DNA of 64,000 nt from Sporosarcina sp. 6E9 (GTDB taxonomy: Bacteria; Bacillota; Bacilli; Bacillales_A; Planococcaceae): positions 1,977,874 through 2,041,873 of the forward strand of contig NZ_JAGEMN010000001.1 in NCBI RefSeq assembly GCF_017921835.1, in the 5' to 3' direction. Position numbers and translations under genes: made by a program. This document shows, piece by piece, positions 43,313-52,445 of the stretch. Position 1 is the stretch's first letter; each line of letters opens with the position of its first letter. The notes below the pieces were generated by a model that was not told the origin of the DNA, searched no databases, and worked only from the letters and a program-made list of their open reading frames with translations.

Positions 43313-45058
43313 TTAAACCACCCTACTCTTCTTTTCCGCTTCGACGAGTTGACCGCCGTTTTTGAAGTACTTGATAATTCCCTCGGATGCGCGGTAGCCT
43401 AATGCGCCGATTGTTGCGGTTGGGTGATGGCCTGCAAATTGTGGGAAGGCGGATCCGCCTACCACAAAGAGGTTATCGACGTCCCACATTTGCAAATAGT
43501 TATTCACTGCAGATGTTTCTGGGTCGTCCCCCATGATGACGCCGCCCGCGTAATGACCGCCGTCATAGATATGGTCGAACTCGTCTGGAACTTCATCCAC
43601 GTCCACAATGTCTGCGCCCATTTCTTCCATGATTTCTTGGCATTTCTCAATCCCGAACTTTGCCATATTGCGGTCTTGGTCGGTATATTTATAAGTAATG
43701 CGCAATAGTGGATCATTGAAACTATCCGTATACGTTGGATCCAAGTCTACAAAGTTATGCCAATAAGACATCGTTGCCATCGTATACCATATATTGAGTG
43801 AGCGATTCGCGTAATAAATGGAGTTTTTCTTGAATTCTGGTCCCCATGCCGGCGTGCCTTTTGGGACGTGATTTGTCGCAATGGCGCCGTCTCCGTATTG
43901 CCTTAGTTCAATTCCACCACCATTAATGAAGTCCAAATTCGAATGATCGAAATTATCCCCCGCAAAATCACTCATCGTCCCGCCTAAAGCACCTGCACCC
44001 ATATAATAATTAAACTTCTTGTTTTTAAAATACCCTCTCGCACCGAGAAAAGTTATATTAAATTGACCATTGAAATTTCTTCCAATTACACCTTTTTTCG
44101 TTTTCGGGTCATATGGGCGTCCGATGCCGGATAATAAGAGTAAGCGATTATTCGCAAACGTGAATGCGGCTAATACCACGACATCCGCTGGTTGTTCAAA
44201 TTCTTCGCCAGTCATCGTATCGGAATAAAGGACACCTGTCGCTTTGCCGTTTTTGTATATGACACGCCTGACATAGGCACCAGTTCTTGCCTCAAAATTT
44301 CCAGTCTTAACAGCCGTCGGAATTACTGTCACTAAAGGATCCGACTTCGCTCCAAAATCACAGCCATATTGCGTACAAAATGAACAAAACATACATTGAT
44401 TCAGCGTTTCACCATCGGGATTTGTATAAGTTTGCGACAGATTACCTGCAGCAACCCGGTATGGGTGGTACCCCATCTTTTTGGTCGTGTCCATAAATAG
44501 ATTAACCGCCGGCGAACTCTTCATTGGCGGATTCGGATAATCACTCGAGCGTTTGTCTCCTATAGGATCTGGCTCGCCTGAAATCCCTGCTGTTTTCTCC
44601 CATTGATCATAATACTTTTCCATCTCATCATAAGTAATTCCCCAGTCCCGTATCGTCATGTCCTTGGGAATTTTATCCTTCCCATAACGCTCAATTGTCT
44701 TACTTCTAATCTCAAAATCATATGGCTTCCAACGGTAGGTGGCGCCGGCCCAATGGACACTCCCACCACCTAAGTCAGTCCCAACCATTACTTCCTTACG
44801 CGTTCTAACCGGCAACGCAACTTCATCTATATAGTTTCGAGAGGTAATTGTTTCAGTAGACAGATTCTGCATCATCTCATAGCGATTCGTATAACGCAGC
44901 TCGTCTTTTACCCCTATGTAATCTGACCGAGTAATATTTTTTCCGCGTTCCAACGCGACCACTTTATAGCCCGCTTTTGAGAGTTCAGCCGAGACGACAC
45001 CACCTGCCCAACCCGTCCCTACAACAACTACATCCACTTTATCTAATTTAACAACCAT
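43313..45058 (-). CDS. GMC-family oxidoreductase (gluconate/glucose dehydrogenase large subunit-like)
   Basis: A 581-residue FAD enzyme. The N-terminal dinucleotide fold reads VVVGTGWAGGVVSAELSKAG (about 11-30), and the C-terminal GMC motif is GSAFPQFAGHHPTATIGALGYRAS (about 534-557), with the catalytic histidines. CMFCSFCTQYGC (about 220-231) resembles the cysteine cluster that holds a 3Fe-4S centre in bacterial FAD-glucose dehydrogenases. It pairs with the Tat-exported small subunit gene 16 bp upstream. No cytochrome c subunit is encoded nearby, so the electron acceptor is unknown. Confidence 0.85.
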   Translation of the reverse strand: MVVKLDKVDVVVVGTGWAGGVVSAELSKAGYKVVALERGKNITRSDYIGVKDELRYTNRYEMMQNLSTETITSRNYIDEVALPVRTRKEVMVGTDLGGGSVHWAGATYRWKPYDFEIRSKTIERYGKDKIPKDMTIRDWGITYDEMEKYYDQWEKTAGISGEPDPIGDKRSSDYPNPPMKSSPAVNLFMDTTKKMGYHPYRVAAGNLSQTYTNPDGETLNQCMFCSFCTQYGCDFGAKSDPLVTVIPTAVKTGNFEARTGAYVRRVIYKNGKATGVLYSDTMTGEEFEQPADVVVLAAFTFANNRLLLLSGIGRPYDPKTKKGVIGRNFNGQFNITFLGARGYFKNKKFNYYMGAGALGGTMSDFAGDNFDHSNLDFINGGGIELRQYGDGAIATNHVPKGTPAWGPEFKKNSIYYANRSLNIWYTMATMSYWHNFVDLDPTYTDSFNDPLLRITYKYTDQDRNMAKFGIEKCQEIMEEMGADIVDVDEVPDEFDHIYDGGHYAGGVIMGDDPETSAVNNYLQMWDVDNLFVVGGSAFPQFAGHHPTATIGALGYRASEGIIKYFKNGGQLVEAEKKSRVV

Positions 45059-45074
45059 CTATTTTCACCTCCTC

Positions 45075-45908
45075 TTAATGACCCTGGTAATCCCGCAAGC
45101 TTTCTGGTTCCATTTTGATAAATTCCTCATCTTCAATCGTATCCAGGTAACTCATCCGTGGACCCGGATACTCTTTCATCCGCCATCCCATCATGTCTTT
45201 ATTGCCGCCGTAAACCGGATCCGCATACGCGCCTTCAATCGTAGTTTGGAGAAGTAAATAGAAAAAGTTCGCAGACCCTATCCCTTTCATCTCAACTTTA
45301 TCCTCTTCAAACATGCGTAGTACTTCATCTTGCTGGTCCGGTTCTAAGTCAACAAACCTTGCCCCAAAATCATCTTGAGCTACTTGATCTATTTTCCGTA
45401 GGCCCACCGTGAAAATTTCCCCTCGGTTCAATATGGATTGGTACCGTGGTGTGGGACTAGGTACTTGAGTTCCTGCATTCGGTCCCTGACTATCCTGATC
45501 CCGACTGACATTATGATTACCTGTCGATTTAATATTTGTGATAAAGGGCCCCTTCATATACTCCTTCGAATTCGTCCCCCACTCGCTTGCCAGTTGCTTG
45601 TCAATAAAGAAAGGTATGCCTAATTCTATAGCGCCCGGACCCAAATCATCTTTTGGAAAAATTCGTTCTGTCGCAGCTGATAAAATCGCGAAGTCTTCAG
45701 CACGATTGATAAATACCCGCGCTTCCTGTAAACCACCACTCATATGTTTATTTTCAGTCTCTGTCGGTTTCTGTTGAAACTGATTCGTCAACAACCCGCC
45801 AACCAAAGAGCCACCAACTAACCCCCCGGCAACAAGTCCGGAATTCTTTAGAAAAGCACGGCGACTCATATCATTTTTTCCGTTCACATCTGTCGGTTTA
45901 TCTGCCAC
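45075..45908 (-). CDS. Gluconate 2-dehydrogenase subunit 3 family protein (Tat-exported)
   Basis: 277 residues. A twin-arginine signal (SRRAFLKNSGLVAGG, about 15-29) leads into the subunit-3 domain: FINRAEDFAILSAATERIFPKDDLGPGAIELGIPFFIDKQL, then ALDPDQQDEV-like and YADPVYGGNKDMMGW segments. The subunit carries the catalytic partner out through Tat as a complex (known for this family). The GTG start follows AAGGAGG. First gene of a two-gene operon. Confidence 0.85.
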   Translation of the reverse strand: MADKPTDVNGKNDMSRRAFLKNSGLVAGGLVGGSLVGGLLTNQFQQKPTETENKHMSGGLQEARVFINRAEDFAILSAATERIFPKDDLGPGAIELGIPFFIDKQLASEWGTNSKEYMKGPFITNIKSTGNHNVSRDQDSQGPNAGTQVPSPTPRYQSILNRGEIFTVGLRKIDQVAQDDFGARFVDLEPDQQDEVLRMFEEDKVEMKGIGSANFFYLLLQTTIEGAYADPVYGGNKDMMGWRMKEYPGPRMSYLDTIEDEEFIKMEPESLRDYQGH

Positions 45909-46033
45909 TTTCTATTCCTCCTTACAACACTGTTTATCGCTTCATATCAATGATTGCCGTTATTATCCATATATATTCAATTTTATCTAGGTTTATAGTC
46001 TACCGAAGGAATATCGCAATGAGGAGTTTTCAA

Positions 46034-46061
46034 AGTACCCCTTTGCAGGTACCTTTTTGGA
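46034..46061 (+). repeat. GGTACC ladder left of R18, 14-bp period
   Basis: AGTACC at 46034 and GGTACC at 46048 step by exactly 14 bp into the element at 46062. Confidence 0.8.
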
Positions 46062-46207
46062 GGTACCTGTGCAAGGTGCAATTATGACTATTCACCACAA
46101 CGGATAATCAACCAAAAGGATACCGACAAAGTGCTATCTAGTCGGTATCCATTTTTCACTTTATGCAATTGTAGTGAATAAATTGAATAGTGTCTTGCAC
46201 AGGTACC
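46062..46207 (+). repeat. GGTACC element copy R18 (compensated hairpin)
   Basis: 146-bp copy in a divergent gap; stem GGATACCGAC / GTCGGTATCC, changed on both sides. The promoter of the nucleosidase gene lies just to its right. Confidence 0.95.
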
Positions 46208-46241
46208 AAAATTTCGCCCGACATTTCATTTTCGAAATGGG

Positions 46242-46270
46242 TTGCATCTTTTCAATTTCCGTTATATACT
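46242..46270 (+). promoter_or_regulatory. Promoter of the MTA/SAH nucleosidase gene
   Basis: TTGCAT, a 17-bp spacer and TATACT; predicted start near 46277, just before the PurR-type box. Confidence 0.65.
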
Positions 46271-46282
46271 ATCTGAGCGACC

Positions 46283-46318
46283 ACGAACGATATATTAGAT
46301 AACTTATTAATCGTTCGT
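46283..46318. promoter_or_regulatory. PurR-type box
   Basis: ACGAAC...GTTCGT with GAAC and GTTC separated by exactly 24 bp, the spacing of Bacillus PurR control boxes (GAAC-N24-GTTC). The arms extend to ACGAACGAT / ATCGTTCGT. It lies directly downstream of the promoter. Confidence 0.6.
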
Positions 46319-46349
46319 CTTTTAAACTAATTAGGAGGAATTTACATCC

Positions 46350-47165
46350 ATGAAAAACAATATTAGCCTCAAATTCTTTATGATCATCATGATTGCAGCA
46401 TTTATGTTAATTGGCTGTTCTCCGAAACAAGAAGATTCTACGGAACAACCAGAGGAACGGGTTATCGGTATTATTGGAGCGATGATTGAAGAAGTTGAAA
46501 TTCTTCGCGATAAAATGGACATTGAAAGCACTGAAACGATAGCAGGAATGGAATTTTATAAAGGAACATTAGACGGTGAAAACATTGTCTTGGTTCAATC
46601 AGGTGTCGGTAAAGTGAATGCGGCTGCCTGTACGCAAGCGTTAGTCGATCATTTCGGTGTTGACTATCTCATCAACTCAGGTGTTGCCGGTGGTCTAACC
46701 ACTGATGTAACCATTGGAGACATCGTCATTTCAACGGACGCTGTCCAGCATGATTTTGATATCACTGCATTTGGCGAAAAGCCGGGCGTGATTGCGCGCA
46801 TGGATACAAGTTATTTCACAGCGGATGAAAAATTAATTCAACTCGCACAATCAGCAACTGAGGGATTACCTGAGGATATTAAAGTCGTTCAAGGAAGAAT
46901 CGCAACTGGCGATCAGTTTATTGCGAGTGCTGAACAAAAAGAATGGATTGCAGAAAACTTCTCTCCACACGCTGTAGAAATGGAAGGCGCAGCAATTGCT
47001 CATGTTGCACATTTGAATGAAGTGCCATTCGTTATTATTCGTGCAATCTCGGACGATGCCAGCGGCGAGGCAGATGTAAAGTATGAAGACTTCATCATAA
47101 CGGCAGCTGAAAACGCCAGCCAGATGATTGAAGAAATGATCAAAGCTGCAGACGAAAACTTGTAA
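46350..47165 (+). CDS. MTA/SAH nucleosidase with lipoprotein signal peptide
   Basis: 271 residues. The first 23 form a lipoprotein signal with lipobox LIGC, followed by a short acidic linker and a complete nucleosidase domain: IGIIGAMIEEVEIL, GVAGGL, and the active-site MEGAAIAHVA (about 211) with SDDASGEA. The enzyme cleaves methylthioadenosine and S-adenosylhomocysteine. The usual Pfs/MtnN is cytosolic, about 230 residues, with no export signal, so this looks like a surface-attached form. A PurR-type box upstream suggests control by purine supply. AGGAGG precedes the ATG by 11 bp. Confidence 0.85.
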   Translation: MKNNISLKFFMIIMIAAFMLIGCSPKQEDSTEQPEERVIGIIGAMIEEVEILRDKMDIESTETIAGMEFYKGTLDGENIVLVQSGVGKVNAAACTQALVDHFGVDYLINSGVAGGLTTDVTIGDIVISTDAVQHDFDITAFGEKPGVIARMDTSYFTADEKLIQLAQSATEGLPEDIKVVQGRIATGDQFIASAEQKEWIAENFSPHAVEMEGAAIAHVAHLNEVPFVIIRAISDDASGEADVKYEDFIITAAENASQMIEEMIKAADENL

Positions 47166-47183
47166 ACACTCAATATTGCGAAA

Positions 47184-47233
47184 AAAACAGGAAGTCTACC
47201 CACAGCTAATTGGGTCGACTTCCTGTTTTTCTT
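47184..47233. terminator. Bidirectional terminator after the nucleosidase gene
   Basis: AAACAGGAAGTC / GACTTCCTGTTT stem with an inner CCCA/TGGG pair, an A-run before and a T-run after. It ends at the stop of the convergent cDPGS-like gene. Confidence 0.85.
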
Positions 47234-48591
47234 TATTTAATAGTGGTTTTATTGATCAAATTATTTTCTTGAATAAAATCTTTCAAAACACCACTTAAAT
47301 TCGGTGTACCCACTTCGTCTAGTTCATAGTGAACACGTGTATAGGGTTTATTAATCGAAATGATTCGAGATAAATCCATCGGCGTGCCAATAATCACTGC
47401 ATCACAGTCAGCATTATTAATAGTTTCTTCAAGATCCTTCAATTGCTGTTCGCCGTACCCCATCGCTGGAAGCACGTTTCCAATATGTTGATATTTCTCA
47501 TACGTATCAAGTAACGTACCCACTGCAAATGGGCGTGCATCAATGATTTCTTTCGCACCTAAACGCTTAGCCGCAACAATCCCCGCACCAATATTCATCT
47601 CGCCATGTGTCAACGTCGGGCCATCTTCAACGACCAATACACGTTTTCCAATAATACTTTCAGGCTGATCGACTGTAATTAAGGATTCTGCTTTAATAAT
47701 GGCGCTGTTCGGATTTACCAGTTTAATATTGTTTTCTACGATTTGCACAGCCTCTGCAGATGCACTGTCGACTTTATTAATAATCGCAACATCGGTTGTT
47801 CTTAAACAAACTTCTCCAGGATAGTATTTTAATTCATGACCTGGTCGATGCGGATCCAACACAGTCACTGCCAAATCAGGTTCGTAGAAGGAAAAGTCAT
47901 TATTTCCACCGTCCCATAAAATAACATCACAACCATCAGGATCATTTTCCGCTGCCGTTAAAATATCTGCATAATCAACGCCTGCATAAACGATATTTCC
48001 GCGTGCCACATGTGGTTCATATTCTTCCATTTCTTCAATCGTACAATTATGTTTCTTTAAGTCTTCTACTGTCGCAAAACGCTGAACACGTTGCGCATTT
48101 AAATCGCCATAAGGCATCGGATGTCTAACCGCAATGACTTTCAAATCATGCTCAAGTAATGTTTCGATAATCTTTCGCGCCGTTTGACTTTTACCCGTTC
48201 CAGTTCGTACTGCGCATACAGAAATAACGGGCTTGTTACTTTTCAACATCGTGCTTTTCGGACCAAGCACTGTAAAATTAGCACCCGCCGCATTCACAAT
48301 CGCACTCACGCCCATCACATCTTCATAACTAATATCACTATAAGCAAAAACACACTCACTCACTTGCAACTCTTTTATCAAGTCCGCTAATTGATCTTGT
48401 GAATAAATCGGGATCCCTTCTGGATATAGTTCACCAGCTAATTCGCTTGGATACTTACGTCCATCTATATCAGGAATTTGCGCCGCCGTAAAAGCAACCA
48501 CATTATACGCTTCATTATCTCGATAATACACATTAAAATTGTGGAAATCTCTCCCTGCCGCTCCAATAATCAATACATTTTTTCTATTCAT
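47233..48591 (-). CDS. Cyclic 2,3-diphosphoglycerate synthetase-like P-loop protein
   Basis: 452 residues. An N-terminal Rossmann-like domain (NVLIIGAAGRDFHNFNVYYR) precedes a P-loop domain with RTGTGKSQTARKI (about 128-140), DVILWDGGNNDFSF and the conserved VLVVEDGPTLTHGEM. This is the family of the methanogen cDPG synthetase, which makes a thermoprotectant; bacterial members are widespread but their role is not established. A GGAGGG site precedes the ATG. It is a single-gene unit. Confidence 0.82.
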   Translation of the reverse strand: MNRKNVLIIGAAGRDFHNFNVYYRDNEAYNVVAFTAAQIPDIDGRKYPSELAGELYPEGIPIYSQDQLADLIKELQVSECVFAYSDISYEDVMGVSAIVNAAGANFTVLGPKSTMLKSNKPVISVCAVRTGTGKSQTARKIIETLLEHDLKVIAVRHPMPYGDLNAQRVQRFATVEDLKKHNCTIEEMEEYEPHVARGNIVYAGVDYADILTAAENDPDGCDVILWDGGNNDFSFYEPDLAVTVLDPHRPGHELKYYPGEVCLRTTDVAIINKVDSASAEAVQIVENNIKLVNPNSAIIKAESLITVDQPESIIGKRVLVVEDGPTLTHGEMNIGAGIVAAKRLGAKEIIDARPFAVGTLLDTYEKYQHIGNVLPAMGYGEQQLKDLEETINNADCDAVIIGTPMDLSRIISINKPYTRVHYELDEVGTPNLSGVLKDFIQENNLINKTTIK

Positions 48592-48704
48592 ATGTATACC
48601 CTCCTACAATTTCAATTGTTTGTTATAATTATAACCCTTTATGTATTAAAATACGAGCGATTTAATAAAATAAATAAATTTAACTATTAAAACATTCTTT
48701 TTAG

Positions 48705-48809
48705 CTACCTTTTCGAGGTACTTTTAGAGTACCTCTTCTACAACACCCTTTTGTTTTCCACCTAATGAGCTACCCCTAGTGAGCGTCCCCTTTTGAGGTA
48801 GCTTTTTGA
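48705..48809 (+). repeat. Long decaying GGTACC ladder left of R19
   Basis: Variants GCTACC, GGTACT, AGTACC, CACC, GCTACC, GCGTCC and GGTAGC occur at steps of roughly 13-14 bp over about 100 bp leading to the element at 48810. The unit nearest the element (48797) is the best preserved. Confidence 0.6.
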
Positions 48810-48954
48810 GGTACCTGTGCAAGGTGCAATTATGACTATTCGCGAACTTGAATAAAAACAAAAAAAGATATCGACAAAGTGTATATTGTCGATATCCTTT
48901 TTTCAACTTATTCAATTGTAGTGTATTAACTGAATAGTGTCTTGCACAGGTACC
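48810..48954 (+). repeat. GGTACC element copy R19 (hairpin intact)
   Basis: 145-bp copy; stem GATATCGAC / GTCGATATC. It ends 29 bp from the ABC permease stop. Confidence 0.95.
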
Positions 48955-48983
48955 AAAAAAATTTCTAACCTAATCCGTTCAAT

Positions 48984-50234
48984 TCAAGTCCATAGCCATC
49001 TCCAAATTTCTTTTGGTGTGGCATTTTTTCCGTACATCATAATTCCCATGTTGAATACCTTTCCTGCCAATTTCATAAATAGCCAGATACTGAAGAGCAG
49101 AACGACGACTGCAATGCTAAGTTCGATCCATGGCCACTCTTCAAGGACTGAAAGGCGGACGAGTAAGACTGCCGGTGCAGTGATTGGGATGAATGAGCCA
49201 ATTTGTGCAATGAGTCCGCTTGGATTTGAAAGGATGGGGCCGATAAAAATCGCTGGCAAGAATGGCAACATCATGACCATCCCTTGAAAATTACTCGTTG
49301 CTGTCAAATCTTCCACCGTTGCGCCAATACTGACGAAAATCGCGGCAAAGAGCAGATAACCTGCGAATGCGATAAATAAGAGAAGTATTAATTCCGGAAC
49401 GAGTAAGTACTCCAGTAGCGGGATATCGAAACGCCATACCATCGCCGGTAGTGCCACAGCTAACCAAACGATGACTTGCGTAACGCCAAGGACAAAGTAA
49501 CCAATAATTTTCCCTTGCATCAATTCCGCCGGTGTCAATGAAGATAAAATGATTTCTGCGACTTTCTCTTTCTTTTCCTGTGAAGCCGATTGGAATATCA
49601 TCATACCTGTCATGACAATAGAGAATAGAATTAAGCCAGCAAATGCACCAGGAATTATCCGTTCTAATGGATCTACTTCATTTGAAGCAACGCCGCTTTC
49701 CTCTTCTTGGATGATCGATTCCATTTCATCGGCGTCTATCGCTGTAATCGTTACCTGGTTCATAATAGCTGATTTTTGTGTATCTGTTAGCCCTAGCTTC
49801 TCCATTTGTAGTTCCCGAAGCGGCTGTTCCAATATCGATGCCTCAAAAGGAAATGAGTCATCTATATCATCAGTCATGTACATTTTGACTTGGCCCTGCT
49901 CAAGTGCCTCCTCGGTCATTGCGAGGTAGACACTATGCTCTTTCTCCATCAATTCTTTTCGCATCTCTGCTTCTGGAATCTCTGTCTGAACCAATGTCCA
50001 ATTTGTTTTGTCTGCAGCATCTACCACTTCTACGACTTCATCCCAAACACCTATTTCATCATACAAAAAGACTTGAACATTACTATTCTCGTCAGAGTCT
50101 GATTGATTAAACAACATTGGAACGAAAAAGAACGCCAAAAAGATAACGGGTGTGCTGAGCAATGAAATTATAAATGATTTATTAGTCAAGTTGCGCTTAA
50201 TTTCCCATTTGGCTACCTTTAAACTATTACGCAT
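48984..50234 (-). CDS. ABC transporter permease (NatB-like)
   Basis: About 416 residues: one N-terminal helix, a large extracellular domain (about 45-215), then five or six helices with the ABC-2 motif SASQEKKEKVAEIILSSLTPAELMQGKIIG (about 225-255). It resembles NatB-type exporters. The ATG at 50234 follows AAGGAG and overlaps the ATPase stop by 8 bp, so it is coupled to the NatA-like gene. Last gene of a five-gene operon. Substrate unknown; sodium export or antibiotic resistance are family options. Confidence 0.85.
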   Translation of the reverse strand: MRNSLKVAKWEIKRNLTNKSFIISLLSTPVIFLAFFFVPMLFNQSDSDENSNVQVFLYDEIGVWDEVVEVVDAADKTNWTLVQTEIPEAEMRKELMEKEHSVYLAMTEEALEQGQVKMYMTDDIDDSFPFEASILEQPLRELQMEKLGLTDTQKSAIMNQVTITAIDADEMESIIQEEESGVASNEVDPLERIIPGAFAGLILFSIVMTGMMIFQSASQEKKEKVAEIILSSLTPAELMQGKIIGYFVLGVTQVIVWLAVALPAMVWRFDIPLLEYLLVPELILLLFIAFAGYLLFAAIFVSIGATVEDLTATSNFQGMVMMLPFLPAIFIGPILSNPSGLIAQIGSFIPITAPAVLLVRLSVLEEWPWIELSIAVVVLLFSIWLFMKLAGKVFNMGIMMYGKNATPKEIWRWLWT

Positions 50235-51159
50235 AACTTTCAACTCCTTCAGCCAATCGATTTTGATCTGTCGCAATATCTATAAAAATTTCATGAAGTG
50301 AAATTCTATCAATCGAGAACTCTTGAATCGTCAAAGTTTCCGGCAAATTTTTGAGCCACTTCGGAACAACAACTTCCGGGGACAAATAAAGCACAGACAC
50401 ATCTTCATTTTGCTCAATGCGCAAAACTTCCGGAATCGTTTCTAATACAGAAATAGCATTTCGTCCTTTAATCGTACATTTAAAATTTGCATATTCATTT
50501 TTCACGTCCTCCATCGCACCATAAATCACTTTTTCACCGCGATGAATCATAAACAATCGATCACATAATTCTTCTACGACATTCATCTGGTGGGAAGAAA
50601 GAAGTATCGATGTTCCATTATTTGCAAGCGTTCGAATCTCTTCTTTGAAAGTTTCTTGACTCACTGGGTCTAATCCCGAAAAAGGTTCATCCAAAATAAG
50701 CAGCTCTGGTTCATGAATAATTGAGGCAATGAATTGTACTTTTTGTCCCATTCCTTTGGATAATTCCTCGACGGAAACTTTATCCTTACCTTCTAATCCA
50801 AATTTCTCTAAATATTTCAGTGCACGCGCTTTTGCTTTTTTCACTGGATAATCTTTCAAATCCGCCAAATATAAAATCATATCCATCACTTTCACGTTTT
50901 TATACAAGCCGCGTTCTTCCGGTAAATAACCGATTTTCTGACGCGGAATCTCATTTTTGGCGTAACCATTGAATTCAATACTGCCTTCATCTGGATACAT
51001 AATGCCCATAATATTGCGGATTGTCGTTGATTTCCCCGCACCATTTGGACCTAAAATCGCCATGATTTCCCCTTTTTGCACTTCAAACGAAATATCTTTG
51101 ATGATTTGTTTTGATTTGAAAGATTTCCCCAGATTGTTCACTGTTAAAACGTTTGTCAT
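50227..51159 (-). CDS. ABC transporter ATP-binding protein (NatA-like)
   Basis: About 310 residues. Walker A GPNGAGKST, the signature variant LSKGMGQK, Walker B LLILDEPFSGLD and an H-loop in LLSSHQM are all present, with a C-terminal extension of about 80 residues typical of NatA-type ATPases. The ATG at 51159 follows GGGAG by eight bases; the frame is open to 51180 inside the previous gene's end. Confidence 0.88.
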   Translation of the reverse strand: MTNVLTVNNLGKSFKSKQIIKDISFEVQKGEIMAILGPNGAGKSTTIRNIMGIMYPDEGSIEFNGYAKNEIPRQKIGYLPEERGLYKNVKVMDMILYLADLKDYPVKKAKARALKYLEKFGLEGKDKVSVEELSKGMGQKVQFIASIIHEPELLILDEPFSGLDPVSQETFKEEIRTLANNGTSILLSSHQMNVVEELCDRLFMIHRGEKVIYGAMEDVKNEYANFKCTIKGRNAISVLETIPEVLRIEQNEDVSVLYLSPEVVVPKWLKNLPETLTIQEFSIDRISLHEIFIDIATDQNRLAEGVESYA

Positions 51160-51176
51160 TTGCAGTTCTCCCCCAG

Positions 51177-52028
51177 TCACTTTATTAACAACATCGTTAC
51201 GATTTCATCCAGATCGAGTGATTGAACAGTTATCCACTCCAGCTCCGCATGTTCGAAATAATCTTCAGCTTCGATCGGCCTATTTGTTACGATTGAATTT
51301 CCTTTACGCTCTACCTCGCCTGGCACAAATCCACATTCAATTGGTTGTGAAAACCAGTAGCGTTTATACATGTCAGTTAACGCTTCTTTTTCAAACTTCT
51401 CCTGAATACATCCATCTTTTATAAAGACGAGATAGTCTGCTAACTTCTGAATATCTTCGATTTGGTGCGTCGCGAGAATAATCGTTCTTTCGCCAAGATC
51501 CATCCATTCTACGAGTAAATCACCTAAAATTTTCTTAGATGGTATATCTAGATGTGCTGTCGGTTCGTCAAGAATTAGAACCTCTGCATTTCTAGCGATT
51601 ACGAGTGCTAGGTTCAATTGCTGTTGCGCACCTGGCGATAATTTATTGAATTTTGTTGTTAAATCAATACCAAATAACGCTACGGCTCTTTGAAAAAACG
51701 ATTCGTCCCACGTCGGATACCATTGGGCAATTAAATCTCTTAATTCTTGTCCAGTAAAAGGTGTAATTATGGGTGGTTTTTGCGGTAAATAAGCAACTTT
51801 TGGCTTCCAGGAATCATCTTCTCGAGACACTGATTGTCCCAGTATTTGTATGTCCCCAACATCTGTTTTCGTTAAATTCATGATTAAATTCAAAAGTGTA
51901 CTTTTTCCAGCACCGTTCTTTCCGATAAGTGCGGATATTGTCCCCTTTTCAATTTCCCAATGAATTGATTTCAATTGAAAATTATCCACGGTTTTATGAA
52001 CATCACGTATCGCTACTGCATGCTCCAT
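51177..52028 (-). CDS. ABC transporter ATP-binding protein (YtrB-like)
   Basis: 283 residues with Walker A GKNGAGKST, signature LSPGAQQQ, Walker B EVLILDEPTAHLD and H-loop LATHQ. The C-terminal 75 residues are an accessory domain. By position after the GntR-type regulator it corresponds to YtrB. It lies 14 bp after the regulator gene. Confidence 0.85.
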   Translation of the reverse strand: MEHAVAIRDVHKTVDNFQLKSIHWEIEKGTISALIGKNGAGKSTLLNLIMNLTKTDVGDIQILGQSVSREDDSWKPKVAYLPQKPPIITPFTGQELRDLIAQWYPTWDESFFQRAVALFGIDLTTKFNKLSPGAQQQLNLALVIARNAEVLILDEPTAHLDIPSKKILGDLLVEWMDLGERTIILATHQIEDIQKLADYLVFIKDGCIQEKFEKEALTDMYKRYWFSQPIECGFVPGEVERKGNSIVTNRPIEAEDYFEHAELEWITVQSLDLDEIVTMLLIK

Positions 52029-52042
52029 ATTACGATTCCTCC

Positions 52043-52432
52043 CTATTTCCCCTCGTATTTCTCCATCACTTCAGCAAAAATCTCTTTCACTTGCACGATT
52101 GAATAATCATGACGTAATGCTGTTTCAATAGCAGTTTCAAATGCCAGTTCCACTGCACTTATTTTTACTTCTTTTTGGAGTCCTTCTTCGATTTCTGCAA
52201 CAAAGGACCCCTTCCCTTGCTTCGAATGAATGAAGCCCTGTTGCTCTAAATTCTGATAGACGCGTCTCGTTGTTATGATGCTTACTTCAAGATCTTTGGA
52301 CAACGCACGAATTGAAGGCAGCACAGTTCCTGCATTCAATTGCCCACTTGCAATTAAAGCTTTAATTTGCTCTTCAATTTGAAAGTAAATCGGTTCCCGA
52401 GAATCCTTTGATAATTGAATCGGAAGTTCCAT
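52043..52432 (-). CDS. GntR-family regulator (YtrA-like)
   Basis: About 129 residues: an N-terminal winged helix (PIYFQIEEQIKALIASGQLNAGTVLPSIRALSKDLEVS, about 15-52) and only a short helical C-terminus, the layout of the YtrA subfamily. YtrA represses an ABC operon and responds to lipid II-binding antibiotics in B. subtilis. The ATG at 52432 is chosen over the GTG three codons upstream because of the AAGGG site. It lies second in the operon, after a membrane protein gene. Confidence 0.85.
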   Translation of the reverse strand: MELPIQLSKDSREPIYFQIEEQIKALIASGQLNAGTVLPSIRALSKDLEVSIITTRRVYQNLEQQGFIHSKQGKGSFVAEIEEGLQKEVKISAVELAFETAIETALRHDYSIVQVKEIFAEVMEKYEGK

Positions 52433-52445
52433 TTTACACACGCCC

